Notes under the pieces: model-generated
What the model was told of the DNA's origin: nothing
What the model saw: the letters and a program-made list of their open reading frames with translations, nothing else
Database searches by the model: none
Shown here: positions 8,407-18,331 of the stretch, piece by piece
How positions within the stretch are numbered: position 1 is the first letter of the stretch
Layout of the letters: every line of letters starts with the position of its first letter
Program-made: the position numbers and the translations under genes
From: Mycobacterium montefiorense
GTDB taxonomy: Bacteria > Actinomycetota > Actinomycetes > Mycobacteriales > Mycobacteriaceae
Direction of reading: 5' to 3'
Length of the DNA: 64,000 nucleotides
NCBI RefSeq assembly: GCF_003112775.1
Contig: NZ_BFCH01000028.1
Location: 93,167 to 157,166, forward strand

Positions 8407-8779
8407 AACCGGAGCAGCCTTAATGTCTCAGCCCACCAACAAAAGTGACGCTTCCTGTTCGCGCGCTGCGGTTACAGGTTGTGCAATAACGATTCTGCGT
8501 TTTTGCTCCACCTTGGACTCGGCATGAGTCATAATCTCGGAACGCTTCAAGACGCCGGGCTCTTCGTTTTGATGCGCCCACTCGCGCGACTGAACGGAGA
8601 CACAGGCGTGAGGAAGGGAAGTGCTGCGCCGCCAGTCATGAACGCTGAATTTCGACTGCTCCCCGCGCATTTCGTGATCGACAGCATCCCCTCGAGATCG
8701 TCGGCTGAGCCGAATTTACCTCAGCCGTTGCGCAACAACAAGACTGCCAGTCTCGTAGCTTGGGAAGGGGTCGACGCCG
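8407..8779 (+). promoter_or_regulatory. mce operon leader region with inverted repeat
   Basis: 373 bases without a convincing gene. A 34-codon ATG frame at 8423-8527 has no ribosome-binding site and no recognisable product. An 8+10+8 inverted repeat (CGGCTGAG 8702-8709 with CTCAGCCG 8720-8727) lies about 50 bases before yrbEA. This is a good place for a repressor site or leader hairpin controlling the mce operon. No clear -10/-35 boxes could be assigned by eye. Confidence 0.5.
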
Positions 8780-9598
8780 ATGGCGACTAAGGGCCCAGAC
8801 CACTGGACAACGGGATTGCCGCAGTTGAAGTTGAAATGGGACATCTCGGGGCCCATGCAGGCAGTCGGAGCCTTGTTCGCGATGTCGGCCGACGCGGTCA
8901 AGTTCGTCTTCGTCCGGCCGTTCCAGTGGCGGGAATTCTTGGACCAGTCCTGGTTTGTCGCGCGGGTGGCGCTGGCTCCCACCCTGTTGGTAGCGATCCC
9001 GTTTACGGTCCTCGTCAGCTTCACGCTCAACATCCTTTTGCGTGAACTAGGTGCGGCGGATCTATCCGGCGCGGGTGCCGCATTCGGTGCAGTCACCCAG
9101 CTCGGCCCGCTGGTCACGGTTTTGATCGTGGCGGGCGCGGGTGCTACGGCAATGTGCGCGGACCTGGGGTCGCGAACAATTCGCGAAGAAATCGACGCCA
9201 TGGAAGTGCTGGGCATCAACCCGGTGCAGCGGTTGGTCACACCGCGCATGTTGGCTTCCGGGTTAGTGGCCTTCCTGCTCAACAGCCTCGTTGTCATTAT
9301 CGGAGTCCTCGGCGGCTACGTCTTTTCGGTGTTTGTGCAAGACGTCAATCCCGGCGCGTTCGCCGCGGGTATCACCTTGCTCACCGGCGTGCCCGAGGTG
9401 GTCATTTCATGTGTCAAGGCAGCCCTTTTCGGCCTCATCGCCGGGTTGGTCGCCTGCTATCGGGGTTTGTCGATCACCGGCGGGGGCGCCAAGGCCGTTG
9501 GCAACGCGGTGAACGAAACCGTGGTTTATGCCTTCATGTCCCTATTCGTCGTCAACGTGGTCGTCACCGCGATCGGCATCAAGATGACGGCGAAGTAG
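8780..9598 (+). CDS. yrbEA: YrbEA, MCE transporter permease subunit A
   Basis: 272-residue MlaE-type integral membrane permease. The family signature EEIDAMEVLGINPVQRLVTP lies in the cytoplasmic loop near residues 134-155, flanked by hydrophobic helices (LLVAIPFTVLVSFTLNILL, ASGLVAFLLNSLVVIIGVLGGYVF, VVNVVVTAIGI). It forms the membrane channel of the mce importer with YrbEB, while a distantly encoded ATPase (Mkl) normally powers it. First gene of the operon; GGGAAGGGG precedes the ATG. Confidence 0.96.
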   Translation: MATKGPDHWTTGLPQLKLKWDISGPMQAVGALFAMSADAVKFVFVRPFQWREFLDQSWFVARVALAPTLLVAIPFTVLVSFTLNILLRELGAADLSGAGAAFGAVTQLGPLVTVLIVAGAGATAMCADLGSRTIREEIDAMEVLGINPVQRLVTPRMLASGLVAFLLNSLVVIIGVLGGYVFSVFVQDVNPGAFAAGITLLTGVPEVVISCVKAALFGLIAGLVACYRGLSITGGGAKAVGNAVNETVVYAFMSLFVVNVVVTAIGIKMTAK

Positions 9599-9607
9599 GG
9601 ACTGCCG

Positions 9608-10453
9608 ATGGCGCTGAGGGGCGTATACCCGCGATTGACCCGCCAACTCGAGAGGCCGGTCGCCTCGTTGGGCCGGATCGGCGACCACACCCTGTTCTAC
9701 AGTCGAGCCCTCGCCGGGGTGCCCTTCGCGGCCACTCGTTACCGGCACGAGGTGATTCGTTTGATCGCCGAGATCAGCATGGGCGCGGGCACTTTGGCGA
9801 TGATCGGCGGGACCGTCGTGATCGTCGGCTTCCTGACGCTGGCGGCGGGCGGCACACTGGCTATTCAGGGATACACCTCGCTGGGCAATATCGGCATCGA
9901 GGCGCTGACGGGCTTTCTGTCCGCCTTCATCAACGTGCGTATCGCGGCACCGGTGGTTGCCGGGATCGGTCTGGCGGCAACCTTCGGCGCCGGCGTGACT
10001 GCTCAGCTGGGCGCTATGCGGATCAACGAAGAAATCGATGCGCTGGAGAGCATGGCTATTCGGCCGGTTTCCTATTTAGTGAGCACCAGGATCCTGGCGG
10101 GCATGCTGGCTATCACGCCGTTGTACAGCGTCGCCGTAATCCTGTCGTTCGTGGCCAGCCAGTTCACCACGACGTTCTTGCTCGGCCAGTCGCAGGGTTT
10201 GTACCAGCACTACTTCAACACCTTCCTGAACCCGATCGACTTGTTGTGGTCGTTCCTGCAGGCCATCCTGATGGCGCTCACCATCCTGCTGATCCACACG
10301 TACTACGGCTATTTCGCTTCGGGCGGGCCGGCCGGCGTCGGTGTCGCGACCGGTAACGCGGTGCGCACCTCGCTCATCGTCGTGGTGTCGGTGACGCTGC
10401 TGGTCTCGCTGTCTATCTACGGTTCCAACGGCAACTTCAACCTGTCCGGTTAG
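9608..10453 (+). CDS. yrbEB: YrbEB, MCE transporter permease subunit B
   Basis: 281-residue MlaE-type permease, partner of YrbEA. The conserved cytoplasmic loop reads EEIDALESMAIRPVSYLVST (around residue 140), followed by helices ILAGMLAITPLYSVAVILSF and LLWSFLQAILMALTILLIH. It starts nine bases after the yrbEA stop. Heterodimeric YrbEA/B permeases are the rule for mycobacterial mce operons. Confidence 0.96.
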   Translation: MALRGVYPRLTRQLERPVASLGRIGDHTLFYSRALAGVPFAATRYRHEVIRLIAEISMGAGTLAMIGGTVVIVGFLTLAAGGTLAIQGYTSLGNIGIEALTGFLSAFINVRIAAPVVAGIGLAATFGAGVTAQLGAMRINEEIDALESMAIRPVSYLVSTRILAGMLAITPLYSVAVILSFVASQFTTTFLLGQSQGLYQHYFNTFLNPIDLLWSFLQAILMALTILLIHTYYGYFASGGPAGVGVATGNAVRTSLIVVVSVTLLVSLSIYGSNGNFNLSG

Positions 10454-10472
10454 CAGAGGAGGTGCAAAGGCA

Positions 10473-11735
10473 ATGACACAGAATGTGCCAGCGGGTCGCG
10501 GCGCGACAGCCGGCCGACCCCCGCGCGCCGGCCATGCCCGTCCACCGGCCGGACAGAATTACCTGCCGCCCCTGCTCGGACTGATCACCGTCATCAGCAT
10601 CTGCTTGATTTTCGCGTTGGCCATTTGTTTGTTCCAGGGCTCCTTCACCGAAAGCGTGCCGGTGACCGTGATTTCGCAACGAGCCGGCCTGGTGATGAAC
10701 CCTGACGCCAAGGTCAAGATGCGCGGTGTGCAGGTGGGCAAGGTCGCCTCAATCGATCCGCTGCCTGACGGCAAAGCGGCCATTCACTTGGCGATGGACC
10801 CATCGCAAATGCACTTCATTCCCAGCAATGTGCTCGTCGATATCGCGTCGTCGACGGTGTTCGGTGCCAAGTCGATCCTGCTGGTGGAACCCGACCAACC
10901 CTCGGCGCAACGGCTACGTAGTGGCCAGACGCTGCAGGGGCAGCATGTCATGGTCGAAATCAACACGGTGTTCCAGCAATTGGTCTCGGTTCTGAGCGCG
11001 ATCGACCCGCCGAAGCTCAACGAGTCACTCGGTGCGCTGGCACAAGCGTTCAGTGGGCGGGGCGCAAAGCTTGGCCAAGCCCTGAGCGACCTGGATTCGT
11101 TTCTGGCCAGGCTGGAGCCGAGCCTTCCCGCATTCCGTCATGACCTCACGGTCCTGCCTGCGGTGGCCGACGCCTATGCCGACGCGGCACCGAACCTGGT
11201 GAAGACCGCCTCCAACGCAACTCGGATCAGCAAGTCGATTGTCGACGAGCAGCACAACCTGGACGCATTGCTGATCAGCGCGATCGGCTTGGCCGACATC
11301 GGCAACGACGTCTTGTCGGCGAACCGCCAACCGCTGACGGATGTCATGCATCTGCTGGCGCCGACCACCGATCTGCTCAACGAGTACGGCCCGGCACTCA
11401 CTTGCGCTTTCGCCGGGCTCATCCAGCTTGGGCACGGGGCGCCGTTGTCGGAACCGAGCATCAACATCTCGGCGAGCCTCACGTTGGGCGCCGAACGCTA
11501 TCGGTACCCGACGAACTTGCCCAAGGTTGCGGCGACGGGCGGCCCCCGGTGTGTCGGTCTGCCGAAGCTGCCGTTCAACACGAACCCGCCGCAACTGATC
11601 ACCGATATCGGCGCGAACCCGGTGGGATACGGAAACCAACAGACGTTGCTCAACTCCGACCTGCTCAAGCAACTGTTGTACGGGCCGATCGAAGGCCCAC
11701 CACGCAACCCCGCTCAGATCGGACAACCGGGATGA
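10473..11735 (+). CDS. mceA: MceA, MCE-family substrate-binding protein
   Basis: 420 residues. A cytoplasmic Gly/Pro/Arg tail is followed by a membrane anchor at about residues 30-52 (LLGLITVISICLIFALAICLFQ) and then the MCE domain (VTVISQRAGLVMNPDAKVKM, MRGVQVGKVASID). A long helical region and a cysteine-containing C-terminal domain follow. GAGGAGG lies ten bases before the ATG. Six Mce proteins A-F are thought to assemble into a tunnel through the periplasm that carries lipid or sterol substrate to YrbE. The stop overlaps the mceB start. Confidence 0.95.
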   Translation: MTQNVPAGRGATAGRPPRAGHARPPAGQNYLPPLLGLITVISICLIFALAICLFQGSFTESVPVTVISQRAGLVMNPDAKVKMRGVQVGKVASIDPLPDGKAAIHLAMDPSQMHFIPSNVLVDIASSTVFGAKSILLVEPDQPSAQRLRSGQTLQGQHVMVEINTVFQQLVSVLSAIDPPKLNESLGALAQAFSGRGAKLGQALSDLDSFLARLEPSLPAFRHDLTVLPAVADAYADAAPNLVKTASNATRISKSIVDEQHNLDALLISAIGLADIGNDVLSANRQPLTDVMHLLAPTTDLLNEYGPALTCAFAGLIQLGHGAPLSEPSINISASLTLGAERYRYPTNLPKVAATGGPRCVGLPKLPFNTNPPQLITDIGANPVGYGNQQTLLNSDLLKQLLYGPIEGPPRNPAQIGQPG

Positions 11736-12754
11736 GAACACGCGCCACGCTGATAAAGTTTGCGGCCTTTGCGGTTGTGATGGCGATCCTTACTGCCTTC
11801 TTGTTCTTCATCTTCGGCCAGTACCGGACCGGTTCGACGACCGGCTATTCGGCAGTGTTCACCGACGTGTCGCGCCTCAAGCCGGGTCAGTCGGTGCGGG
11901 TCGCCGGGATCCGGGTGGGCACGGTCGATAGCGTTTCACTGCAGCCGGACAAGAAGGTTGTGGTGAAGTTCGACGCCGACCGCAACGTTGTTCTCACCGA
12001 GGGCACCAGGGCGGCGGTCCGCTACCTGAACCTGGTGGGCGATCGCTACCTGGAACTCATCGATGGTCCGGGCTCGACCAAGAAGATGCCGGACGGTGGA
12101 CAGATTCCCGTCAACCGCACCCAGCCGGCGCTTGACCTCGACCTGTTGCTCGGCGGGCTGAAACCCGTCACCCAAGGCCTGAATGCGCGCGACGTGAACG
12201 CGTTGACCTCGGGATTGTTACAGGTCTTCCAGGGGCAAGGTGGGACTCTCGAGTCCCTGTTCGCCAAGACGACGTCGTTTTCGAATGCCTTGGCGGACAA
12301 CGATCAAACCGTGCAGCAACTGATCGACAATCTCAACACCGTGGTCGGTACGGTTTCCAAGGACGGCAAAGATTTCTCCGGCGCGATCGATCGCCTCGAG
12401 CAACTTGTCAGCGGGCTGTCGAATGACCGTGACACCATCGGGTCCGCGATTGACGCCCTGGACCGGGGGACCGCCTCGCTGGCAGACCTGTTGTCCAGTG
12501 CGCGGCCGCCGCTGTCCCGCACCATAGCCGAGTTGAATCGTTTGGCGCCGATACTCGATGGCGACAAGGATCGTCTCGAAGCCGCAATCCAAAAGGCGCC
12601 CAAGAACTACCGCAAGCTGGTCCGACTCGGCGCAAACGGTGCGACGATTCCGTACTACCTGTGTCAGTTGGAGCTGCGCGGCACTGATCTTCAAGGAAAG
12701 ACGGTGCACTCCAATATCTTTAGGTCAGATGCGGGAAGGTGCACGGAGCCCTAA
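11732..12754 (+). CDS. mceB: MceB
   Basis: 340 residues from the ATG at 11732, which overlaps the mceA stop (ATGA). An N-terminal anchor (LIKFAAFAVVMAILTAFLFFIFGQ) precedes an MCE domain (YSAVFTDVSRLKPGQSVRVA, GIRVGTVDSVSL, RYLNLVGDRYLELI). The helical domain then carries VNALTSGLLQVFQGQGGTLE, a segment typical of MceB proteins. Part of the Mce hexameric complex in the cell envelope. Confidence 0.95.
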   Translation: MRTRATLIKFAAFAVVMAILTAFLFFIFGQYRTGSTTGYSAVFTDVSRLKPGQSVRVAGIRVGTVDSVSLQPDKKVVVKFDADRNVVLTEGTRAAVRYLNLVGDRYLELIDGPGSTKKMPDGGQIPVNRTQPALDLDLLLGGLKPVTQGLNARDVNALTSGLLQVFQGQGGTLESLFAKTTSFSNALADNDQTVQQLIDNLNTVVGTVSKDGKDFSGAIDRLEQLVSGLSNDRDTIGSAIDALDRGTASLADLLSSARPPLSRTIAELNRLAPILDGDKDRLEAAIQKAPKNYRKLVRLGANGATIPYYLCQLELRGTDLQGKTVHSNIFRSDAGRCTEP

Positions 12755-13872
12755 TGCTTAAGTATCGCGGAGGTGGGCGGGTAAAGGCCGGGTTCATCGG
12801 GGTCGTCCTCGCTGTGCTGGTCATCCTGGTCGGATTGTCGCCCGATCGGTTCGTTTCCTGGGCGACGATGGTCAGGTACCAGGCGCTGTTTTCCGAGGCC
12901 GGCGGCATCGCGGCCGGCAACCCCGTAATTGTGTCGGGGATGAAGGTCGGCACGGTGTCGGATGTGGCACTGCAGCACGGCGATGCCCTGGTGACGTTCA
13001 CGACGAAGGGCAACGTCCTGCTCGGGTCGGAGACCACCGCGCATATCCGCACCGGCTCGCTGCTGGGCGAGCGGATGCTTACGTTGGAGTCCGCCGGTGG
13101 CGGCACGATGCACCCGATGACGCTTATTCCCCTCTCGCGTACGTCCTCGCCTTATTCGTTGACGGAAGCGGTCAGCGACCTGACATCGGACACCGCGGGA
13201 ACCAACACCACCGCGCTGAATCAGTCGTTGGACACGCTGTCGGCGACGCTCGACCAACTCGCACCCCAAATGGGTCCGGCCTTCGACGCGCTCAGCCGGT
13301 TGTCCCGCACTCTCAACAGTCGCAACAAGAGCCTGGGCGACCTCTTCAAGAGTGCGGGCGACGTCACCGGGATCCTTTCCGAACGCAGCCAGCAGGTCAA
13401 CAAGCTGATCCTCAACTCCGGCTCGCTGCTCCAAGTTCTGGTGGCGCGGCGACAAGAGATCGTGGACTTGCTGGCCAATACGTCGGTTGTGGCCAAGCAG
13501 TTGACCGCATTGGTGCACGACAACGAAGCCACATTGGCGCCGACTCTCGAGAAGCTTAATTCGGTGACAGCGATGCTGGAAAAGAACCGGGACAGCATTG
13601 CCAAATCACTGGAAGGTCTCAAAAAATTTGAGATCACGGTCGGTGAGGGCATCTCGAGCATGTACGCCTACTCGGCGTTCGTCCCGAACTTCCTTGCCCC
13701 GCAACTCTTTCAGCCGTTGTTCGACTACCTCTGGGGATTCCGCACCTTCGATACTTCTCGCGGTCCCGGCTTCCCGTCGCCGGTACCGCGGTCGCTGACC
13801 CCATGGCCGTACAACGCTATTCCAATGTGCCCTGGCTGCACTTTGGGTGGACGGATCGGAGGGTCGCAATGA
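12754..13872 (+). CDS. mceC: MceC
   Basis: 372 residues. The ATG at 12754 shares its A with the mceB stop (TAATG) and has CGGAG five bases upstream. The GTG at 12739 is rejected because its purine stretch sits only one base away. N-terminal anchor VKAGFIGVVLAVLVILVGLS, then MCE domain (YQALFSEAGGIAAGNPVIVS, GMKVGTVSDVAL) and a helical domain. The C-terminus is short and cysteine-containing (MCPGCTLGG). Part of the Mce complex. Confidence 0.95.
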   Translation: MLKYRGGGRVKAGFIGVVLAVLVILVGLSPDRFVSWATMVRYQALFSEAGGIAAGNPVIVSGMKVGTVSDVALQHGDALVTFTTKGNVLLGSETTAHIRTGSLLGERMLTLESAGGGTMHPMTLIPLSRTSSPYSLTEAVSDLTSDTAGTNTTALNQSLDTLSATLDQLAPQMGPAFDALSRLSRTLNSRNKSLGDLFKSAGDVTGILSERSQQVNKLILNSGSLLQVLVARRQEIVDLLANTSVVAKQLTALVHDNEATLAPTLEKLNSVTAMLEKNRDSIAKSLEGLKKFEITVGEGISSMYAYSAFVPNFLAPQLFQPLFDYLWGFRTFDTSRGPGFPSPVPRSLTPWPYNAIPMCPGCTLGGRIGGSQ

Positions 13873-15287
13873 TCGCCCGGGTGCCGCGCGGCAGGCTCGC
13901 GGCCGCAGCTGCGGTTGTCCTGGTCGTGCTGATCGTTGCCGGCGTGGCCGTGGTGGTTCGCAACGCGTTCTTCGGGCAGAAGACGATTACGGCCTATTTC
14001 ACCACCGCCACCGCGATCTATCCCAATGACGAGGTGCGGGTATCGGGTGTCAAAGTCGGCAACATCGAATCCATTCAGCCGCAGGGCACCCAGGCCAAGA
14101 TGACCCTCAAAGTCGATCGCGACGTGCCCATTCCGGCGGATGCGAAGGCGGTAGTGGTCGCCCCGAATCTGGTGGCGGCCCGCTACGTTCAGCTCTCACC
14201 GGCCTATCGCGATAAGGGACCGGTCATGCACGATGGCGCCGTGATACCGGTCGAACGGACCGCGGTGCCGGTCGAGTGGGACGAGGTCAAAACCCAATTG
14301 ATGCGGCTGGCAACGGATTTGGGACCCAAGAGTGGAGTATCGGGCACATCCGTCGGCCATTTCATCGACAGTGCCGCCAACGCGCTCGACGGTAATGGCG
14401 ACAAGCTGCGGCAAACACTCGGTCAATTGTCAGGCGTGGCGCGGATCCTCGCCAACGGCAGCGGCAACATCGTCGACATCATCAAAAACCTGCAGACCTT
14501 CGTCGGCGCGCTACGTGACAGCAACGTCCAGATCGTGCAGTTCAACGACCGACTGGCCACACTCACCAGCGTGGTCAACGACAGCAAATCCGATCTGGAC
14601 GCGGCACTGACCGACCTGTCGACGGCGGTCGGCGAGGTGCAGCGATTCATTGCCGGCAGTCGCAACCAGACCAGCGAGCAGATCGCCAGATTGGCCGACG
14701 TCACGCAGACCCTGGTCGATCACCACATGGCGGTGGAAAACATCTTGCACGGCGCTCCGAATGCGCTCGGCAACTTCTTCAACGACTACAACGCGGACAC
14801 CGGAACCATCGTGGGAGGGTTCGGATTGATGAACTTCGCGAATCCCACCTGGGGCGGCCAGGTTTTGATGTCCATTCCGGGCTGCGACCAAATCGGCGCG
14901 ATCGAGAACGTCACCGCGGTCGAATCGGGCAAGCTGTGCGCTCTGTTTATGGGTCCCGGATTGCGACTACTCAACTTCAATAACTCGCCACTGCCGATCA
15001 ACTTTATTCTGCAGAAGTCCATGGACCCATCCAAGATCCTTTACACCGAACCGCGCTTGGCACCCGGCGGCGAGGGCCCGAAGCCCGGACCGCCGGAGAT
15101 CCCGCCCTCGGTGTCGGCCTACACCGGCCTGCCTGGTGATCCGGTGGGACCACCGGGGGCCGTGCCACCGGCGCGGATCCCGGGTGCGGCGATGCCGCTG
15201 CCGCCGCCACCGTCGACACCGATGCCGCCACCGCCGGCGCCGAGTGCGTCCGAGATGCTGCTGCCGGCAGACGGGCCACAGCAATGA
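13869..15287 (+). CDS. mceD: MceD, proline-rich C-terminus
   Basis: 472 residues from ATG 13869 (ATGA overlap with mceC). Anchor VVLVVLIVAGVAVVVRNAFF, MCE domain (ITAYFTTATAIYPNDEVRVS, GVKVGNIESIQP, VAARYVQLSPAY) and a long alpha-helical part. The last ~80 residues are a low-complexity Pro/Ala/Met tail. The MceD/F tails are usually extended and variable. Component of the Mce envelope complex. Confidence 0.95.
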   Translation: MIARVPRGRLAAAAAVVLVVLIVAGVAVVVRNAFFGQKTITAYFTTATAIYPNDEVRVSGVKVGNIESIQPQGTQAKMTLKVDRDVPIPADAKAVVVAPNLVAARYVQLSPAYRDKGPVMHDGAVIPVERTAVPVEWDEVKTQLMRLATDLGPKSGVSGTSVGHFIDSAANALDGNGDKLRQTLGQLSGVARILANGSGNIVDIIKNLQTFVGALRDSNVQIVQFNDRLATLTSVVNDSKSDLDAALTDLSTAVGEVQRFIAGSRNQTSEQIARLADVTQTLVDHHMAVENILHGAPNALGNFFNDYNADTGTIVGGFGLMNFANPTWGGQVLMSIPGCDQIGAIENVTAVESGKLCALFMGPGLRLLNFNNSPLPINFILQKSMDPSKILYTEPRLAPGGEGPKPGPPEIPPSVSAYTGLPGDPVGPPGAVPPARIPGAAMPLPPPPSTPMPPPPAPSASEMLLPADGPQQ

Positions 15288-16561
15288 TCGCCCGTGTTTC
15301 GATTCGGCGGGTCTTCGCAACCGGCTGTTGCGTGGTGTTCACGGCGTCGGGATGCGCGTTCCATGGGCTGAACTCACTGCCACTGCCCGGTGCGGTCGGA
15401 CGCGGGCCGGGGGCCAACATCTACCACGTCGAACTGCCGAATGTCGGGACGATGGAGTCGAATTCGCCGGTGATGATCGACGACGTCGTCGTCGGCAGTG
15501 TCGGCACGATGCGGGTGCAAGGCTGGCACGCCGACGTCGAGATCTCGGTCAAGCGCGATGTCGTCGTTCCGGCCAACGTGGTAGCCAGCGTCGGTCAGAC
15601 CAGCCTGTTGGGCTCGATGCATGTGGAGCTCAATACACCGCTCGGCCAGCAGGGCAGCGGACGGCTGCAGCCCGGTGCCACCATCCCGCTGAGCCGGTCG
15701 ACCGCCTACCCGTCGACCGAGCAGACCCTGTCGTCGCTGGGCGCGGTCGTCAACGGCGGGGGACTGGGACAGATTGGGGAGGTCATCCACAACTTCTCCG
15801 CCGCTCTGTCCGGGCATGAGGGCGCCGCGCGTGATCTTATTACTCGCCTCGACACGTTCGTCGGAACACTCGATGATCAGCGTGACAACCTCGTCAACTC
15901 GATCCAGGCGCTGAATCGTCTTGCCGGCACCTTCGCCGACCAACGCGACGTTGTCACCGAGGCGCTGCGCAAGATTCCGCCCGCGCTCGAGGTGCTGGTC
16001 AAGGAGCGGCCGCGGCTGACCGAGGCCCTGGACCACCTTCGCGTGTTCAGTAACACCGCCACCCGGTTGGCCAACGATGCTCAGGACGATCTGGTGAGGA
16101 ACCTCAAGAACCTAGAGCCGGCCATCAAGGCGCTCGCCGACGTCGGGCCGGAGTTCGGCATGGCGATCGCGGCGGGGTTCGTGTTCCCGTTCACCCAGAA
16201 CTTCGTCGACCGAGCAGTTCGAGGCGACTACTTCAACCTGCATGTCGATTTGGACATATCGATTCCACGACTCAAGAAGGGACTCCTGCTGGGGACCCAC
16301 TGGGGCCAGCTGGACATGCCAACGGTGCCGGAGCCCGGGGATCCGTATCGCATGAATTACACACTCGATCCACTGCATAACCCGTTGAGGCCACCGTGGG
16401 TCGATCCCAATGCGCTTCCGTTGCCCCCGCCGCCAAACGGGGTCCCGCTGCCGGGGCCGTCATCGGGGTACGGGCCCCTGCCCGGGCCGGCATCGACACC
16501 CGACGCGGGTCTCGGTCAAACGCAGTCACCGGCAACGGCACCGACGGAAGGTGGCGGATAG
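15284..16561 (+). CDS. mceE: MceE lipoprotein
   Basis: 425 residues. Unlike its siblings it has a lipoprotein signal: VFATGCCVVFTASGCAFHG, with lipobox ASGC, consistent with MceE proteins being lipid-anchored (LprK type). MCE domain YHVELPNVGTMESNSPVMID and DDVVVGSVGTMRV, followed by helices and a Pro-rich tail. ATGA overlap with mceD. Its acyl anchor probably tethers the Mce assembly to the membrane. Confidence 0.95.
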   Translation: MIARVSIRRVFATGCCVVFTASGCAFHGLNSLPLPGAVGRGPGANIYHVELPNVGTMESNSPVMIDDVVVGSVGTMRVQGWHADVEISVKRDVVVPANVVASVGQTSLLGSMHVELNTPLGQQGSGRLQPGATIPLSRSTAYPSTEQTLSSLGAVVNGGGLGQIGEVIHNFSAALSGHEGAARDLITRLDTFVGTLDDQRDNLVNSIQALNRLAGTFADQRDVVTEALRKIPPALEVLVKERPRLTEALDHLRVFSNTATRLANDAQDDLVRNLKNLEPAIKALADVGPEFGMAIAAGFVFPFTQNFVDRAVRGDYFNLHVDLDISIPRLKKGLLLGTHWGQLDMPTVPEPGDPYRMNYTLDPLHNPLRPPWVDPNALPLPPPPNGVPLPGPSSGYGPLPGPASTPDAGLGQTQSPATAPTEGGG

Positions 16562-18286
16562 ATGCTGACGCGCTTCGTTCGGCTCCAGTTGGCGATCTTC
16601 ACGATCGTCGGGACCCTTGGCGTGATCGCGATGGTCATCTTCTACATCCAAGCGCCGACCCTGCTTGGCATCGGCCGGATGACGGTGACGCTGGAGCTGC
16701 CGGCTACCGGCGGCCTGTACCAATTCTCCAATGTGACCTACCGGGGTGTTCAACTCGGCAAGGTCACGTCAGTGGGTTTGACGCCGACCGGAGCGAAAGC
16801 GACACTCTCCCTTAACACTTCACCCAAGGTTCCCGCAGACCTGACGGCGGAGGTGTTGAGTGTCTCCGCGGTGGGTGAACAGTATGTGGACCTACGGCCC
16901 AAAACCGATTCGGCACCGTACCTGCACGACGGCTCGGTTATCGCCGCCCGCAACACGACGATTCCACAGGCCGTCGGGCCGATGCTCGAGCAGCTCAATG
17001 CCTTGGTCGGCAGCATCCCGAAGACCAAACTTGGCCAATTGCTGGACGAGACTTTCCAGGGCTTCAACGGTTCCGGTTACGACCTGGGCTCACTGATCGA
17101 TTCCTCGGAGACACTGTCCCGCGACTCCAACAGCGTCGTCGATCGCACCAAAGCCCTTACCGAAGACACTGGGCCGCTGTTGGATACGCAAGCACGCACC
17201 ACCGAATCGATTCGGACGTGGGCGCGTAGCTTCGCCGGGATTTCGGATGTGTTGGTGGACAACGATTCCCACTTTCGTACAGTGTTGGAAAAGGGGCCTG
17301 GGGCTGCGGACGAAGCGTCCGGGCTTCTCGAACAAATCAAACCGACGCTGCCAGTGCTGCTCGCCAACTTGACCACCATCGGGCAGATCGGCGTCACTTA
17401 CCACCCCTCGATCGAGCAGGTGCTGGTATTGCTGCCATCGGCGGTTGCCATCGAGCTGGCCGCTACTGGCGAAAACCATCCCGACGGAAAGGCGATGGGC
17501 GACTTCGCACTTACGGTCGATGATCCGCCGATCTGCACGGTTGGCTTCATGCCGCCCAACACATGGCGGTCCCCGGACGACCTCAGCGACATCGATACGC
17601 CAGATGGGTTGTATTGCAAACTCCCGCAGGATTCACCAATGGCGGTGCGCGGGGCGCGAAATTATCCCTGCATGGGTCACCCGGGTAAGCGCGCGCCTAC
17701 CGTCGAAATCTGTAACAGCGACAAGCCGTTCATGCCCCTGGCGATGCGCCAGCACACTCTCGGTCCTTATCCACTGGATCCGAATCTGCTCTCCCAGGGT
17801 GTACCGCCCGACGACCGGACTACCGCCGACAACCGAATCTTCGGCCCGGTCGGCGGAACGCCGCTACCGCCGGGGGCGGTGCCGCGTGGCACACCGGCGG
17901 GGCCGCGGGGAGCAAGTCCGCCACCGGACGCGGTTGGGGCAGCGGTACCCCCGGTGCCGTCGGGACCGAGACTGGCACCCATTTCGCCAATGTCGGCTGA
18001 CGTTCCGGCTTTTGCCCCACTCGACGTCCCTGCACCGGGAGAGCTTCCGGCGCCACCCCCGCCACCCGCTGCCCCGACACCACCGGATCAGGCCGATGGT
18101 GCACGGCCCCAGACGGCGCCAAGTGCGTTCCGCGGCAATGCATCTAAACCCGCGCCGTCGATCGTGGTGGCAAAGTACGATCCGCGCACCGGTCGTTATG
18201 TCGGTCCGGATGGGAAGTTGTACCAGCAGTCGGATCTCGCGACTTCGAATGCTCCCAAGACGTGGAAGGACATGCTTCCTACCTGA
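16562..18286 (+). CDS. mceF: MceF, last gene of the mce operon
   Basis: 574 residues, starting directly after the mceE stop (TAGATG). Anchor LAIFTIVGTLGVIAMVIFYI, MCE domain (VTLELPATGGLYQFSNVTYR, GVQLGKVTSVGL, VSAVGEQYVDLRP), long helical region, a cysteine-bearing domain (CTVGFMPPN, YPCMGHPGKRAPTVEICNSD) and a ~150-residue Pro/Ala-rich tail. From memory the sequence looks closest to the Mce3 type, but no alignment was done. No mce-associated gene follows on this strand; the convergent genes downstream encode Mam proteins. Confidence 0.95.
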   Translation: MLTRFVRLQLAIFTIVGTLGVIAMVIFYIQAPTLLGIGRMTVTLELPATGGLYQFSNVTYRGVQLGKVTSVGLTPTGAKATLSLNTSPKVPADLTAEVLSVSAVGEQYVDLRPKTDSAPYLHDGSVIAARNTTIPQAVGPMLEQLNALVGSIPKTKLGQLLDETFQGFNGSGYDLGSLIDSSETLSRDSNSVVDRTKALTEDTGPLLDTQARTTESIRTWARSFAGISDVLVDNDSHFRTVLEKGPGAADEASGLLEQIKPTLPVLLANLTTIGQIGVTYHPSIEQVLVLLPSAVAIELAATGENHPDGKAMGDFALTVDDPPICTVGFMPPNTWRSPDDLSDIDTPDGLYCKLPQDSPMAVRGARNYPCMGHPGKRAPTVEICNSDKPFMPLAMRQHTLGPYPLDPNLLSQGVPPDDRTTADNRIFGPVGGTPLPPGAVPRGTPAGPRGASPPPDAVGAAVPPVPSGPRLAPISPMSADVPAFAPLDVPAPGELPAPPPPPAAPTPPDQADGARPQTAPSAFRGNASKPAPSIVVAKYDPRTGRYVGPDGKLYQQSDLATSNAPKTWKDMLPT

Positions 18287-18331
18287 CGCATGCCCTGAAA
18301 CGGTGCAGGCCGCGAAGCTACAACTGCCTGA

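Noticed and set aside
8423..8527. 34-codon ATG frame in the mce leader
   Set aside because: No ribosome-binding site, no recognisable sequence, and it lies in a region with other regulatory features.
12739..12753. GTG 12739 as mceC start
   Set aside because: Its purine-rich stretch is only one base away; ATG 12754 overlaps the mceB stop with a properly spaced CGGAG.
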